Positions 1 to 11,374 of a stretch of 64,000 nucleotides of DNA are shown here, piece by piece; within the stretch, counting starts at the first letter, position 1, and every line of letters starts with the position of its first letter. Where the stretch lies: NCBI RefSeq assembly GCF_021917145.1, contig NC_061068.1, positions 3,637,116 through 3,701,115 on the forward strand. Direction: 5' to 3'. The stretch is from Hypomesus transpacificus. Lineage: Eukaryota; Chordata; Actinopteri; Osmeriformes; Osmeridae. The notes beneath the pieces were generated by a model. The model saw only the letters and a program-made list of their open reading frames with translations, was not told the DNA's origin and did not search any database. Made by a program: the position numbers and the translations under genes.

Positions 1-2683
1 TGTGGCAGATGAACAGCTACGTAACAGCCCTACCATTGGATAAACTGCCTTTCTGCAAGCGGTGTTATTGGCCAATTGATACATCACTCACGTTCTTCTG
101 GCAGTACAGGGAGAATTTGCGGAAGTGTGCCCATGCTCGTTTAATAAAGATGTTTCACAATCCCAGCAGTTCATTTAGATGTCCTAGTGGCCTTGCAGTT
201 TTACACACGCAGGAATATAGCTTTATAGCCAGTCATATCCTAAACACAAGTGCGCAATCAGGTCTGTTATTAATAGAGCCGCAGTAATACGACTGGCTGC
301 ACGTTATGACGTAAGTTTCCACTTTAGAACATAAACATGGAGGTATGCAAAGTTAATACAAAACGGTGTTTGGCCCCTGTGAAAAGACCAGTAATGGAGC
401 AGACCAATCAGTTACATATTGTTATCAGGGATAACTATCCAACGTTCGCTAACCCCAATTGACTGCTATGCTGTGCTTCTTTCCCCCACAGCCTGGTTGC
501 GGCTATCGAACCAAATTGGGCGGGGTTGTAAGTGGTTTGAATAGGCAACCGACTCGTGCTGCTGCCTGCCTAAAATAATCTGGTAATCTAGGGTGACTAA
601 CTTCAATGTTAATGTCCTGTGAATTCCCTCCACTCTCTCGCCTATAGAGAAATACCGACTACACACATGCATTGTGTGGACTATATGAATAGTCCTCTTC
701 TCAGTGAATAGAAACATAAAATATAGCCCATTACATTTTTTCTTCACATTGCTCAGCTCAGTCCATCCCAGCCAAGCCATAAACCGATATCAGGTAAGGC
801 ATGTCTTGTTTATAGAAACCATGTGATTACACCAGGACAAGAGACATGCTTATTCAAGATAAAACAAAGTTGGTGAAAAAGAACACACACGCCCGCCTTA
901 TTCTCCTCTCGCGGTCCTTCCTACACCCTCCCTCGTTTCTGGACCGACAGCTCCCTTCTGATGTTTACATCTCCCACCAACATCACCCCACCAAGCTAGT
1001 TAGCTCATCACTCAGGTATCCGACCAGCACAGCTTCACATCACCTGGTTGTACTGAAAATTGACCCACAGATTAAGGCACTGACCGCAGGTAAAACTTTG
1101 ACCGTTATAAAATAACCTTTTTGCCACAGCCTTACTTTCAAACCATCCCGATTCAGACAGCTCTGGAGGGATGAGTGTCGGCGAAGAACAGAACGGGATA
1201 TTCGAATACTTTATGGATTTAAATCCTTGTCCTGTCTGCATTGTTCAAGCCTCACAGAGCCAGAAGTGTGAAAGCTCTATGTAGAGGCCTTTATCAATTA
1301 CGAGTATCCATATTACACACAGAACCTCTTTTTGCCAGAATCCATGGTGCCAGCGCCCCCTACAGCCCGTTACAGGTATGACCAGGAATGTACCTACCTC
1401 TTTCACAGCAGAGCACGGCGGCAGTAGCAGCAGGATCTAGTGTCTAGGAACTATGTTCTAGGTAGGAACTCAGTCCTCACAGTCCACATCCAACATGTGC
1501 TTTATAACCAGCAGCAAGCGAGCAAGCAGTGAGGTCACATGATCAGGATCGAAAGGGTAGCAACTTGTTTTTTGCATAGACACACACACACTTCCCAGCC
1601 CTCTCATTCTTTCCTTAAGTCATTACTTGTGACTGTAACACACACACACACCTGTCAACAACTAGCACTATACTGTTCTTCTTGTATACTATTCTTCTCT
1701 GCCTTACTTACACAAACTATGAACTGAACATTCATAACCTCTTATTAGTTTACTCATGGCTGTGCTGTTGCCAGACCTCTCCCCAGGGCTGAAGGCAGAA
1801 CCAGAGGGACAAACAGACACATACACAGGGACACAAACAGACCAGCTACAGTATGTCCATCCTGGATTATAGAAGGCTATATCTGTCCAGGTATGGATGT
1901 ATATAGAGTTTTAAAGAGGTATCTGGACCACTCTGTAGGCTTAGAAAGCCTTGTAGAAAAAAACACTGATAAATGTATATCCTTCAACTTCTTCCACACA
2001 CACACACACACACACACAAAAAGAACGTGTTTACCAGCTGTCACATTCATGACCTGACATGCGCTGCACAGATTACACTGCTGCTGTCAGGTACCTCTGA
2101 TTTTAATGTGTTTAATTGAATGGATTACGGCTCCTTTGAACTCTGACCTGTTATCCAGAGATCGACATTCGCTCCTGATCGCTGCAGGTGTACATGCATA
2201 CAACAATGACTCTCACACACGCTCATTTGGTCTCATCAGTTTGCGACCTTCAAACGTCAGTTTGACATTGTCCTGGTTAATCCATTTCATCTCTGAATGC
2301 AGCATCAGTAGGCAAATATGCATCCCCTGGGTAGGAACAGAAACCTCTGCTGTTGTAACAAAGAAACATACACCCAGCGGTGCGTTACCATAGCAGCACG
2401 GGACCGGGGTATGTGTCAGCATCACAACACTTTTAGCTGTGCATTGCCACGACAACACCCAGCTGTGCATTACCATAGCATCACACCACTGTAGGTCCCC
2501 AGATCTTTAAGCTTTGAGTTACCATGGCAATGCACTGCTTTCTGTAACCATAGCAACACAGGCTGTGTGTAAACCCACTACCTGGTGAAACTCTGCCAAA
2601 ACATAACTTTATTGTTCCCAATGATTTTAGCAAGCAGTGAGCAGAGAATTAACATAAAATACCTGTGATATCAGGAATGCCAT
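1..2683. other. Intergenic DNA, no gene seen
   Basis: I see no exon with recognisable protein similarity here. All open frames are short and unrelated to known families. It holds short CA microsatellites (about 1579-1655 and 1995-2020) and ordinary unique-looking sequence. In mammals CPNE1 lies next to RBM12, but no copine N-terminal exon is visible. Confidence 0.6.
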
Positions 2684-3566
2684 TTTATTGACAAAAGAGT
2701 AGGACAGGAGGCTATATACACACACCCAATGAGTTCATTTGCTGCCACGTCGAATGAATGAAACTTAACAGTTGTTCTTGTGAGATGACACTACAACGCT
2801 ACACAAATCTACATCTGGGAAACAGCAGCTTATAGGTTCAAAGAAAACGGAGGCAGAGAGAGAGCTTTCATGGGTCAGGCTGCAATAACTCTGAAGATTA
2901 AAAAAAAATCAGTCATATCTAACATTGAAGAAACAAGCACTACAGTTTCCTTCACACAAGAGAGCAACAACATTGACATTTGCATTTATTGACAGTGGGT
3001 GGGGAAAACAGCTTTGAGCAAAATTGTAACCTCTGTGGCACCTTGCATGGCAGCAGGTGAAGAGAAAACCCCTTTTATGAAAGTTTCAGAAAGAGAGGAA
3101 AATCTCAAGTTCAACCTACAGCAGACACAGGTTAGGGTTAGGAGTCACATCATCATTATGAGAAACTCATCTAACATGCCTCAAGAATAGGATGGAGTAA
3201 GCACCACCCCTCCGTTATCTCCACCCACACTTCTGCATCCAGACCTGTGTCTGTCATCAAGTCTGTTTGAGAGAAACACTTATATCACATGCATCACCTC
3301 TGGACATGATTGGATTCCAGCTCCTACATCATCACCATGTCATGGCCAGCTGATAACCAACAGGAAATCCACACAGAACGCTACAGTAAAGCATCTTCAT
3401 ACATCAAAGTGATGCAGCACTTTTTTTTTTTTGTCATTTCATATTTTGCTACTAAATAATTGTACTTTCGTAAATAATTTCAACAAAGGGGTAAAAGGAG
3501 AGAGAGAGAGATTGTGAGATACCTCAACATTTCAACAAGAGGCTCTTACCACTGGGAGAGAGTCAG
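2684..3566 (-). other. rbm12: Probable rbm12 3' UTR with polyadenylation signal
   Basis: On the minus strand, downstream of the rbm12 stop codon at 3567-3569, the first good AATAAA is at 2684-2689 (TTTATT on the plus strand). The 3' UTR therefore probably runs about 880 bases. It includes a T-run at 3421-3432 and a short GA repeat near 3500. The UTR end is inferred from the signal only. Confidence 0.5.
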
Positions 3567-6161
3567 TTAGCCTAGACTGATTTTGACCTTGCGGGCGCCT
3601 ATCGGGCGGTCATTGAGGTCCATGACGGCAGACATGGCCTCGTCGTGGGACTCGAAAGCCACCATCGCTTCCCCAGTGGGCAGGCCCTTTTCACTGAATT
3701 GTAGGCAAACAGACCCAGGGAGCACCTGGTATCCGTAGAAGAAGTCCATGATTTCATCAACAGTCACCGTGAACGGCATGTTCTGGATCTTGACGATGGT
3801 GGGTCCCCCACCGCGGGGGTTTCCTGGCCCTGCGGCCCCTTGTCCTCTGAGGGGGTCAGATCCCGGTACTCCTCCCCCACCCCGACCCTGTCCTCCCCCT
3901 CCACTCCCACCCCCTCGCCCCTGGCCTCCATTCTTTCTAGAATTGTTGTCAAATGGCGGCTGGCCAAAACCTGGAGGGCCACTAGAATTGCCAGGCCGGA
4001 ACCCTGGAGGTTCCAGAATAGGGCCTGGCATGTGTCCCACCAGGGGAGGGGGCAGGCCTAGACCCACGTCCCCCAGACCTGCTGCCAGGGGGGGCAGTGG
4101 AGGGGGCCCTGCTAGGCCATTACCTGGGCCTGGAAACGGGCCTACGAATGGCCCATTGTTCAAGTTCCCTACTGTGTTTCTGAGGAAGTTGAACTCTTCT
4201 CCTGTCATGCCGAAAGGGTTCGCTTGGGCCTGAACGTGGGCCTGTGCATGGGCCTGTGCGTGAACCTGAACCTGGGAGCTGCCCTGACCCTGAACCTTCC
4301 CCTGCCCTCTCTTGACCTGGGGTGGAGGATTTCTCTCGATCTCCTTCATCTGCTCAAAGGTGACCAGGTGCACGAAGGCGTCCCTGCCGTTCAGTTTCTG
4401 CCGGTGGAGCCGTTCGGCGTTGTGAGCGTCGTCTTCGGAACGGAACTGCACCACAGCCTGGCCCAATCCATTACCGTTCCCGTCCACTAGAACCTTCAGG
4501 CTGTCCTCAAACACCCCGACCCCCTCCAGAAACAGGCGTACATCCTTCTTTGACACATTGTAGGGGATGTTGGATATGTGGCCACAGTTCCTGGCACCCT
4601 TGCCTGGGTCGGAGCTGTTCTTCTGTTCACCCTGGGAGCCCTGCATGCGTTTACGGATGGAGTCAATCTTCTCGAACATTCCTTTCTTGCTGATGGGATG
4701 GACCTGAATGAACCTACTGCCCATGTACTGCATGTGCGAACCGAGGGCTGCCTTGTAGTCCATCTCATTTTTGAATTCAACAAAGCCTTCCCCTGTGGCA
4801 CGGCCGGTAGGACCATAGGCGATATACAGGCTGTCCTCTACGATCTCCAAGTTCTTAAAGAAGTCGAATATCTGCTTCTTGTCTGCTTCGTAAGGCAGGC
4901 CTTTTAAGTAAACACAGAACTCCGGCTTTTGTGGAGAGCGGGACCGCCCACGCTCCCCCCGGCCCCCGGGTGAGGCCGACGTCATGCTGCCACGGCGATG
5001 TTGGTCCTGGGACTCCTGCTGGTTGTTGTTGGGTTTGGAGTGGGCTGGGCCACCAACGCTTGCCCACTGTCGCTCAGAAGCGGGGCTGATCTCCACAAAT
5101 CGCTGGCCCATGAGGGCACCACCGCGTTTAACCGCCTCAAATGTGTCCTGGGGGGAGAAGAACTTGACCAGGGCTCGGCCACTGCTGCGGCCCATGTTGT
5201 CCCTCAGTAGGCGGATGGAGTCGAGCCCCAGGCCCTGGAACATATCTCGAATGTCCATCTCTGTGGCTGTGAAGGGAAGTCCTTGGAGGTGGGCATACAG
5301 ATCATCTGGCCCAAGACCTACCGGTGGCCCGCCAAGACCTGCGGCACCCCCTACGGCAGCTTTCATGTGGGCTTGCAGATTGAGGGAGGCCAGGGGGTTC
5401 ATATGGCCAAGGAACATATGGTTTGGCGTCCCCAAGGGCAGGCCTTGGGTCATGCCACCAGGGGGTGGCACGCCAGGGTTAAAGGGAGGCATGGCTGACA
5501 TGTGGGCAAGATGGGACATAGGGGGTACAGGTGGCCCCTGGGTGAGGGGTGAAACGCTCGGGATAGGGGGGAGGGAGGAAACGGGAGGAGGGACTGGCAT
5601 GGGAGGGATGGTAGGCATGGGGGGCAGGGAGGGGATGGGAGGAGGGCCGGAGTTGTGGGAGGCCAGAGTGGTGATTGCGGGGCTGCTGTAGTTGTTGCTG
5701 AAGCTTGGCGGCATGCTGCCGGAGGAGGAGGCATAAGTGGATGGGTTCTTGTTGCCACCGCTGTCATGGCCAGAGGGTGCAGTGGTGGCGGTGGTGGTGT
5801 TGCTAAAGCCCCTCCCACTCCCAGCAGTGCTGGCGGGGGGTCCTCCCGGCCGGCTGCCATTACCGGCGGCGGTCTCACCGCTACCCGTCTCGAAACGGCG
5901 GCGGCTCAATTCGATCATGTTGTGCATCTCAGTCTTGCTGCTGAGCAGGAGGGACACTTTGGAGCCCTTGATAGCCCCACCTGTACGCATCATACCTAGC
6001 CTGGCATCCTCGTCCGTGGCGAACACCATAAAGGCCTCACCGTGTTCCCCCCCCACTATGTGAACCCCCCCATCCGGTATGGTGAGGCCGGAGAAGAAGT
6101 GCCGTATGTCCATGGTGCCCGCCACGATGGGCAGGCCTTGCAGGCGGATAACCACCGCCAT
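3567..6161 (-). CDS. rbm12: RNA-binding protein 12 (RBM12/SWAN), single coding exon
   Basis: RBM12 is a nuclear RNA-binding protein with several RRMs and proline-rich linkers. The frame is open without introns, as in other vertebrates. I place the start at 6161 (MAVVIRLQGLPIVAG, the family's usual start), giving 864 aa; an in-frame ATG two codons upstream at 6167 would add MV. Mammalian RBM12 is about 930 aa, so the linkers are shorter here. Visible order: RRM1 (about 1-80), serine/glycine-rich then proline/methionine-rich linker (about 95-285), RRM2 starting DDLYAHLQGLPF (about 287), RRM3 with FCVYLKGLPYEA (about 414), RRM4 with HISNIPYNVSKKD (about 528), a Gly/Pro-rich linker, and the C-terminal RRM5 IVKIQNMPFTVTVDE (about 787-864). 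Likely splice acceptors lie just upstream at 6180-6205, joining a far 5' exon. Its neighbour nfs1 on the same strand matches human chr20 order. The glycine/proline-rich part makes spurious opposite-strand frames. Confidence 0.97.
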   Translation of the reverse strand: MAVVIRLQGLPIVAGTMDIRHFFSGLTIPDGGVHIVGGEHGEAFMVFATDEDARLGMMRTGGAIKGSKVSLLLSSKTEMHNMIELSRRRFETGSGETAAGNGSRPGGPPASTAGSGRGFSNTTTATTAPSGHDSGGNKNPSTYASSSGSMPPSFSNNYSSPAITTLASHNSGPPPIPSLPPMPTIPPMPVPPPVSSLPPIPSVSPLTQGPPVPPMSHLAHMSAMPPFNPGVPPPGGMTQGLPLGTPNHMFLGHMNPLASLNLQAHMKAAVGGAAGLGGPPVGLGPDDLYAHLQGLPFTATEMDIRDMFQGLGLDSIRLLRDNMGRSSGRALVKFFSPQDTFEAVKRGGALMGQRFVEISPASERQWASVGGPAHSKPNNNQQESQDQHRRGSMTSASPGGRGERGRSRSPQKPEFCVYLKGLPYEADKKQIFDFFKNLEIVEDSLYIAYGPTGRATGEGFVEFKNEMDYKAALGSHMQYMGSRFIQVHPISKKGMFEKIDSIRKRMQGSQGEQKNSSDPGKGARNCGHISNIPYNVSKKDVRLFLEGVGVFEDSLKVLVDGNGNGLGQAVVQFRSEDDAHNAERLHRQKLNGRDAFVHLVTFEQMKEIERNPPPQVKRGQGKVQGQGSSQVQVHAQAHAQAHVQAQANPFGMTGEEFNFLRNTVGNLNNGPFVGPFPGPGNGLAGPPPLPPLAAGLGDVGLGLPPPLVGHMPGPILEPPGFRPGNSSGPPGFGQPPFDNNSRKNGGQGRGGGSGGGGQGRGGGGVPGSDPLRGQGAAGPGNPRGGGPTIVKIQNMPFTVTVDEIMDFFYGYQVLPGSVCLQFSEKGLPTGEAMVAFESHDEAMSAVMDLNDRPIGARKVKISLG

Positions 6162-9100
6162 CACCACTACACACCTGTCAGCTGGCCCTGGCCTTTACAC
6201 ACCTGTAGAGAAAGGGTAGGGACCGTCAGACCATGAAGGACGGAATAGAGTGAAAGAGACAGAGAGAGAGAGAGGGAGAGAGATAGAGGAGGAGCTACTG
6301 GGAGAGGTAGGATAGCAGTGTTTCCCCTGGGTTTACAGCTTTGGGGGAGGGGGGCGACCATGTATAGACAGAAATGACATGCTGTTGCGTAAATAAAGAT
6401 AAATAACATCAGGCCATTTAGTTTGTTTTAAAAATTAGCAAGCTATAGACCTGTTTTATAGGAAAGGTAACCTTTAATGACTTATTTTGTGATCTGGCGC
6501 TATATAAAAAATATATATATTTTACTAAATTAACTTGACCTTCCAGGGGGGGGCAGGACGACCCCCTATTATAATGGTAGGGGAAACACTGGATAGACTG
6601 TTCAAAGAGCGAGGGAAGGAAAAAGAGGTGGCTGAAGATGAAAAGAATGACGAAGTGGAGAGATATGGGGGGGGGGGGTGGAGACGGAGGGTGGCAAAAT
6701 ACAAACACAGCAGACGAAACCATAAACACGAATATAGCAACCAACTATCTACTTTTAATATGAATTCATAACATCAGTTTGAATCCAGTGCTTGAAATCA
6801 GTGTTTCAATACTATGAGTTGTTCTCATTAGTTGAGCTTAAATGTAGACCTGGGCTTTGTCTACAATGAGGGTGTCTATGGGCTAGACCAGAAAAAAACA
6901 CCACAGAACTATCATGGATACCGAATCAATACCGTCTATGAATCTATTAGGCCTAAACATGTTTAGTCTTGGAGTACTTGAGTTAGCCACTTCTTGCAAT
7001 GAAACCAAAAGAACTGTCACTGAATCCACACTTTAAGGTTAAGCAAGCCCCCTTCAAAATAGGCCTTTAGGTAAAATGTAATTTGACCCCTAGTAACCTG
7101 AAGTCTGTTAAAGTGAGTGAGGTCTGAAAAACTGAGTGAGGTCAGCTAGCAAGCAGCAGGTTACGGAGCCTTATCAGGCCCAGTAGACATGACCTGCGAT
7201 GTACTGGACCTCCCCAGTGGCAGCTAACGGTGAGGTGTGTGAGACTAGGTAGGCGGGCCGACTACCACTCTGCGGGCATAGCAACACGCTTACCTTGGGT
7301 AACAAGACGTGCTTCGATACACAGTCACACAGCAGGATATCCAAGCCAATCCTGACGCCAAGCAATTATTATCATCAACTCAAGACTGCAACAAAAGAAC
7401 AGGAGATGGGAGACAGGGACATCAGCGGACAGCAGGCAGATAAGAGAGAGAGCTCCTCGCAGAAACACTGGCCACAGCCCCAGTGTATCACAGTTTGAGG
7501 CAGTAACCTGCGGTAGCTGGGAGAGATACAGGACAGTGTCACCAGTGCGTCAACGGCTGGGGGAAAGGAGTGAGAGAATGGGGGAAGTCTTGAGTGGCTG
7601 CTTTGCCATCAAGCCAAACACAGCCGAAAAATCACACACGTCATGCATCTCAGAGGCTATGTGTTGAGACAAGAACATATCATTCGTATTCGTGTTGAAA
7701 CAAAGCATGTCATCACAGCAAATCGATCGATACTACAACAGCGGAAAACAGAAGAATCATGCAAGCCACTGAAGGCAACAACCGTGTGCAGTGACAAACA
7801 GGAATCCCCCCCCCCCCCCCCACCCAAACTTTAATCGCATTGTCGTGTTCAAGGGGTTTTCAGTTTGTTGGTTGTCTGTGGTGGTTGGAAGACATGGCAT
7901 ACATTTAGAAACACGGGAAGACAGTAAAATGGCAGGTAGAGGTCTTAAATAGAAACTTTCTGGACCAATCATTCTTGACAGAGGATTTCAGTTTTAAAAA
8001 ACTGCATATTGGAATTCTGAGATTAAACAGGGTTAAACCTGATCTAGCCTACAGGATTACAATCTGTGAATGTGCATTTGTTGCCTGCTCTCCAGCATTA
8101 AAACCTAACAAATCCTTTCACCAAACCCATGACAGCAAAGCCATGCTTGGACCTAGGCAACAACATACCCGTTCTGTCATTCAGATTTATCCATCCGGGC
8201 AAAAGAAACCAAGACAATCAAAACAAATGCATGTTATGATGAGCAAACATCCGTTCTAACCCTAGAACAGCATTGGCCAATGAATGCAATACTGAGGATG
8301 AAGGAGAACAACAAAAGGCAGAAACTGTACCATCCTCTAACACAGGATATGGGCGATACTGCCCCAACTGCCCCTCTCCCTCCCAGCTTGTGGGCTTTGT
8401 CAACCACTCCTGCTCACTTCTGAGGCTACAAACTGATTACCTTCACAGTCAAATGGCACAAATACTTTCTGGTGTTGTGGACTGGGTTTCAGCAGTGCCA
8501 TAGAACACAGCATCCACGTTGTCCTCTCTGTTACTCAGGTTAACAGCACCAGAGTCCCAGTTCCAAGGTAAAGTCTCAACACCTTAGCACAGCTATCAAC
8601 AGGTCACACCCCTGGTGCACAGCTGTGGGAAGGCAACAGATCTCTACAGACCAGCTCAACACATTCCAGCTGAAATATGTTCAGCTGAAACATACAAGTG
8701 TAGTGAAGTTCAATTTCACAAACATACCATAGGTTCCAAAAGCACAATGTGAATAGCCCTATTTCTCAGCAAAACGCAACCAGCACCATGTAAGATTTAG
8801 CCAACAGGGACCCAAGTCATACCCTTAATAGCAGTAAAAAAAATCAAGCCCTTCGAAAGCAAGACTTTACTGTTTAAGCACAAGCAGCGAAGCCCAAAAA
8901 GCATCACTTAACTAGTCTGATCCATAGACACACACAGAAGTCCGCATTCACAATAGTAGCAACACTAGTCAACCTTAACCAGAGCAGCCAACAGCACAAT
9001 ACCTGAACAATACCTGAAGCCTTCCGCAAGGGATTCCATCACAATTAATTTAACCAGTGTTTCTTTACAGAGAAATGGTTTCCAATTGCATTTAAGAAGG

Positions 9101-9905
9101 AAAGTCAGTTTACAAAAACACGTCTGTACAGTAGGACACTTCAGTGTTCAATGCGTGATCTTTCGTTAAGGCTGTCTGAGCTGGCCATAATAATGTCCAA
9201 CATCTATAGGCCTACTTTATCCATAAAAACTGTTTTCAACAGCTGCAGTGGATTTGGTTTATTACAACACTTGAAACATCACAAGACAGGGCAGTGAAAC
9301 CTGTTTGGAACTGCAGGAAATACGCCATCTATGCTCTCAGCTTTAACACAACAAAGCCGCAGTGCAGGGAAGAGTTGAGAAACACGCACCTGATGTTCTC
9401 GATAAAATGTGAAGGTTTATGGACACCCCACCAACTGAACCAATAATGTCCTACCCTAATAGATTGGTAGTAGACATGAAACCAACGGACAAAATGGCGC
9501 TGAGACTTTCACAATGAAAACGGCTCTACCCAGCAGGATGAGCGACAGCTAACTAGCTAGCTAGCTTTGAGTGAACCTTTCTACATAGTCAGCAATATTT
9601 CAAACCACAATTTATAACTCCAGAAAGCAGATACAACTACACTACTACCTGCAATACAAAAACCTGCAATATTATCATAGCTACTGTTATGGTCGATAGC
9701 TACAAGCAAAGCCACTAACTTAAAAGCTACCGTTTACTTGCTAGCTCAAGACAAAATAGCCCATCCATCCAACCACCAAAACAAGCTGCCCTAGCTATCC
9801 AGAACTCAAGCTAGGTAGCTCTAGCTAACTTGCACATAGAACATCTACATGAATCTGCTTCTCTTTGCATATGTGTAAACTGCTGTGCTGTTTTGTGGTC
9901 CTTAC
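6162..9905 (-). other. rbm12: rbm12 5' intron
   Basis: No coding exon is visible. The stretch separates the rbm12 coding exon from a probable 5' UTR exon whose donor (GTAAG on minus) is at 9901-9905. It contains short homopolymer runs (G-run near 6667, C-run at 7807-7820) and an 'agctagctagc' stretch near 9550. I recognise no mobile element. Confidence 0.5.
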
Positions 9906-10190
9906 CGAAATATCTGTCAATTAACAGATCTTATTTAAATAACTGAGACGCTCTCGTACGTCCTCTCCACCCCGTGTTCTTCTCGCTTGTGCACGAAATG
10001 TCGGTAGAGCGAGGCAGGGGAGCCAGTGACGCAGAAGTTACTGCGTGCTGTTCGTTCACTGTACAAGCGTACTCTGCTGGAGTGAAATGGAAACGTGATT
10101 TCAAAGTGTGCCGACCGTTGTATTTCCTTAGGTAGAAGGCCAAATATTGTTTGTAATACATCAGCCGGTATTTTATCAATTAATATACTT
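9906..10190 (-). promoter_or_regulatory. rbm12: Probable rbm12 5' UTR exon and promoter
   Basis: A consensus donor (CG|GTAAGG, minus strand) ends a GC-richer stretch at 9950-10080, which is CpG-containing compared with its AT-rich flanks. In vertebrates RBM12 has non-coding 5' exons before one coding exon, so this is the natural candidate. The transcription start is not determined. Confidence 0.45.
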
Positions 10191-11374
10191 TATGACAGTT
10201 TCAGTTCGTGGAACTTACAGTGCTCTTAGTTTACTAAGCTTACATCAAACGCTACCTTAGAATTAGGGTTCTATCTGACATTATTGTTATATACTTGATT
10301 ATTTGTTGTTGGGTGCTGGCCAAAAAAATATTTTACAGTCATAGTTCAACTACAAAATATTTTACATTGTGAAGGGGAGATGGATAATTCTGGGCAGGAT
10401 TTGAGCTCTCAGAATGAAAACAATCCATCTGGGTTTGGACCATCTAAAACCACATTCCTTATGTCCCGAGATTTAGATGTATTGTATCCTCAATATCTCT
10501 AAACCTCTCTGAACACAGAACTTTATCATTCTAAGCACGTTTTCAATATCATTCTAAGCACGTTTTCAATATAAAAGTTGCATTATTTTTAATTGAGTGA
10601 CACACAAAATAATAAACATACATAGGAATGAGGAAACCAAAGGTCATTGTATTTAGCTATTTATTGGTAATAATGGAACCAGAAACCAGAGCTTGGAGAT
10701 GAAATGGGTTACATGTAACTATGCAGGTTTACATTTCCTGGACACAAGCAAGTGTACATTAAGTTGTCCAGTTTGCAATGAAAGTCCTGAAAGTAATAGG
10801 GTAAACAAATACATCAGTTTGTGTGAGAAGATATCTTCAACTGGGTTGAACAGAGGAGCGTCCGTGTGAATATTATACCTGTCTTATTTCAGTGATTGAA
10901 ATTACTGTGATGACTTACGGAGACAATTGCATCATGGCTGACAGAGGCTATAAATGAACAGTAAAAGTATTTGTATCTGATTAACCAAGCAACTCTCACT
11001 CAATCATTTCCATACACACGCGCACACACACACCCACGCAACTGAGAAGACAGGCCCTATAGCCAAGCCAGAAAAATATATTCCATTCTCCACTTTACTA
11101 AAGAGCACATCATTTAAGTATCAATAAAACTTTTCTGAACGTGAAGGAACAAAAAAATAAAACAAAAATGAGAATCCCCCGCAGCCTTGGAGGTAAGGAG
11201 AATCCCCCCCCCCCCCGCAGCCTGGGAGGGAAGGAGGGGGGGATTGAGGGGTTGGAATCTTGTGCGTGTTTCTTGACGCGGTTGAGGAGGGCGTGTGTGT
11301 TAAGGAGCTCCTAAGGGAGATGGTCCTAGCCGACTAGATATGAGGAGGTTCTAGTAGGCTGTTGTCTAGAGGCT
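10191..11374 (-). other. nfs1: nfs1 3' UTR and downstream flank
   Basis: No gene is seen. A minus-strand AATAAA at 10660-10665 is a candidate end for nfs1, implying a UTR of about 700 bases. A 26-bp direct duplication lies near 10521-10570. Near 11170-11235 there is a duplicated 'gaatcccc(c)n-gcagcc' unit with different C-run lengths. Confidence 0.4.

Noticed and set aside
1-2683. CPNE1 exons expected beside rbm12
   Set aside because: No C2-domain exon is visible; the gene may lie left of the window or elsewhere.
3748-5999. Several plus-strand frames of 100-235 codons opposite rbm12
   Set aside because: They are shadows of the GC-rich, Gly/Pro-rich rbm12 coding sequence.
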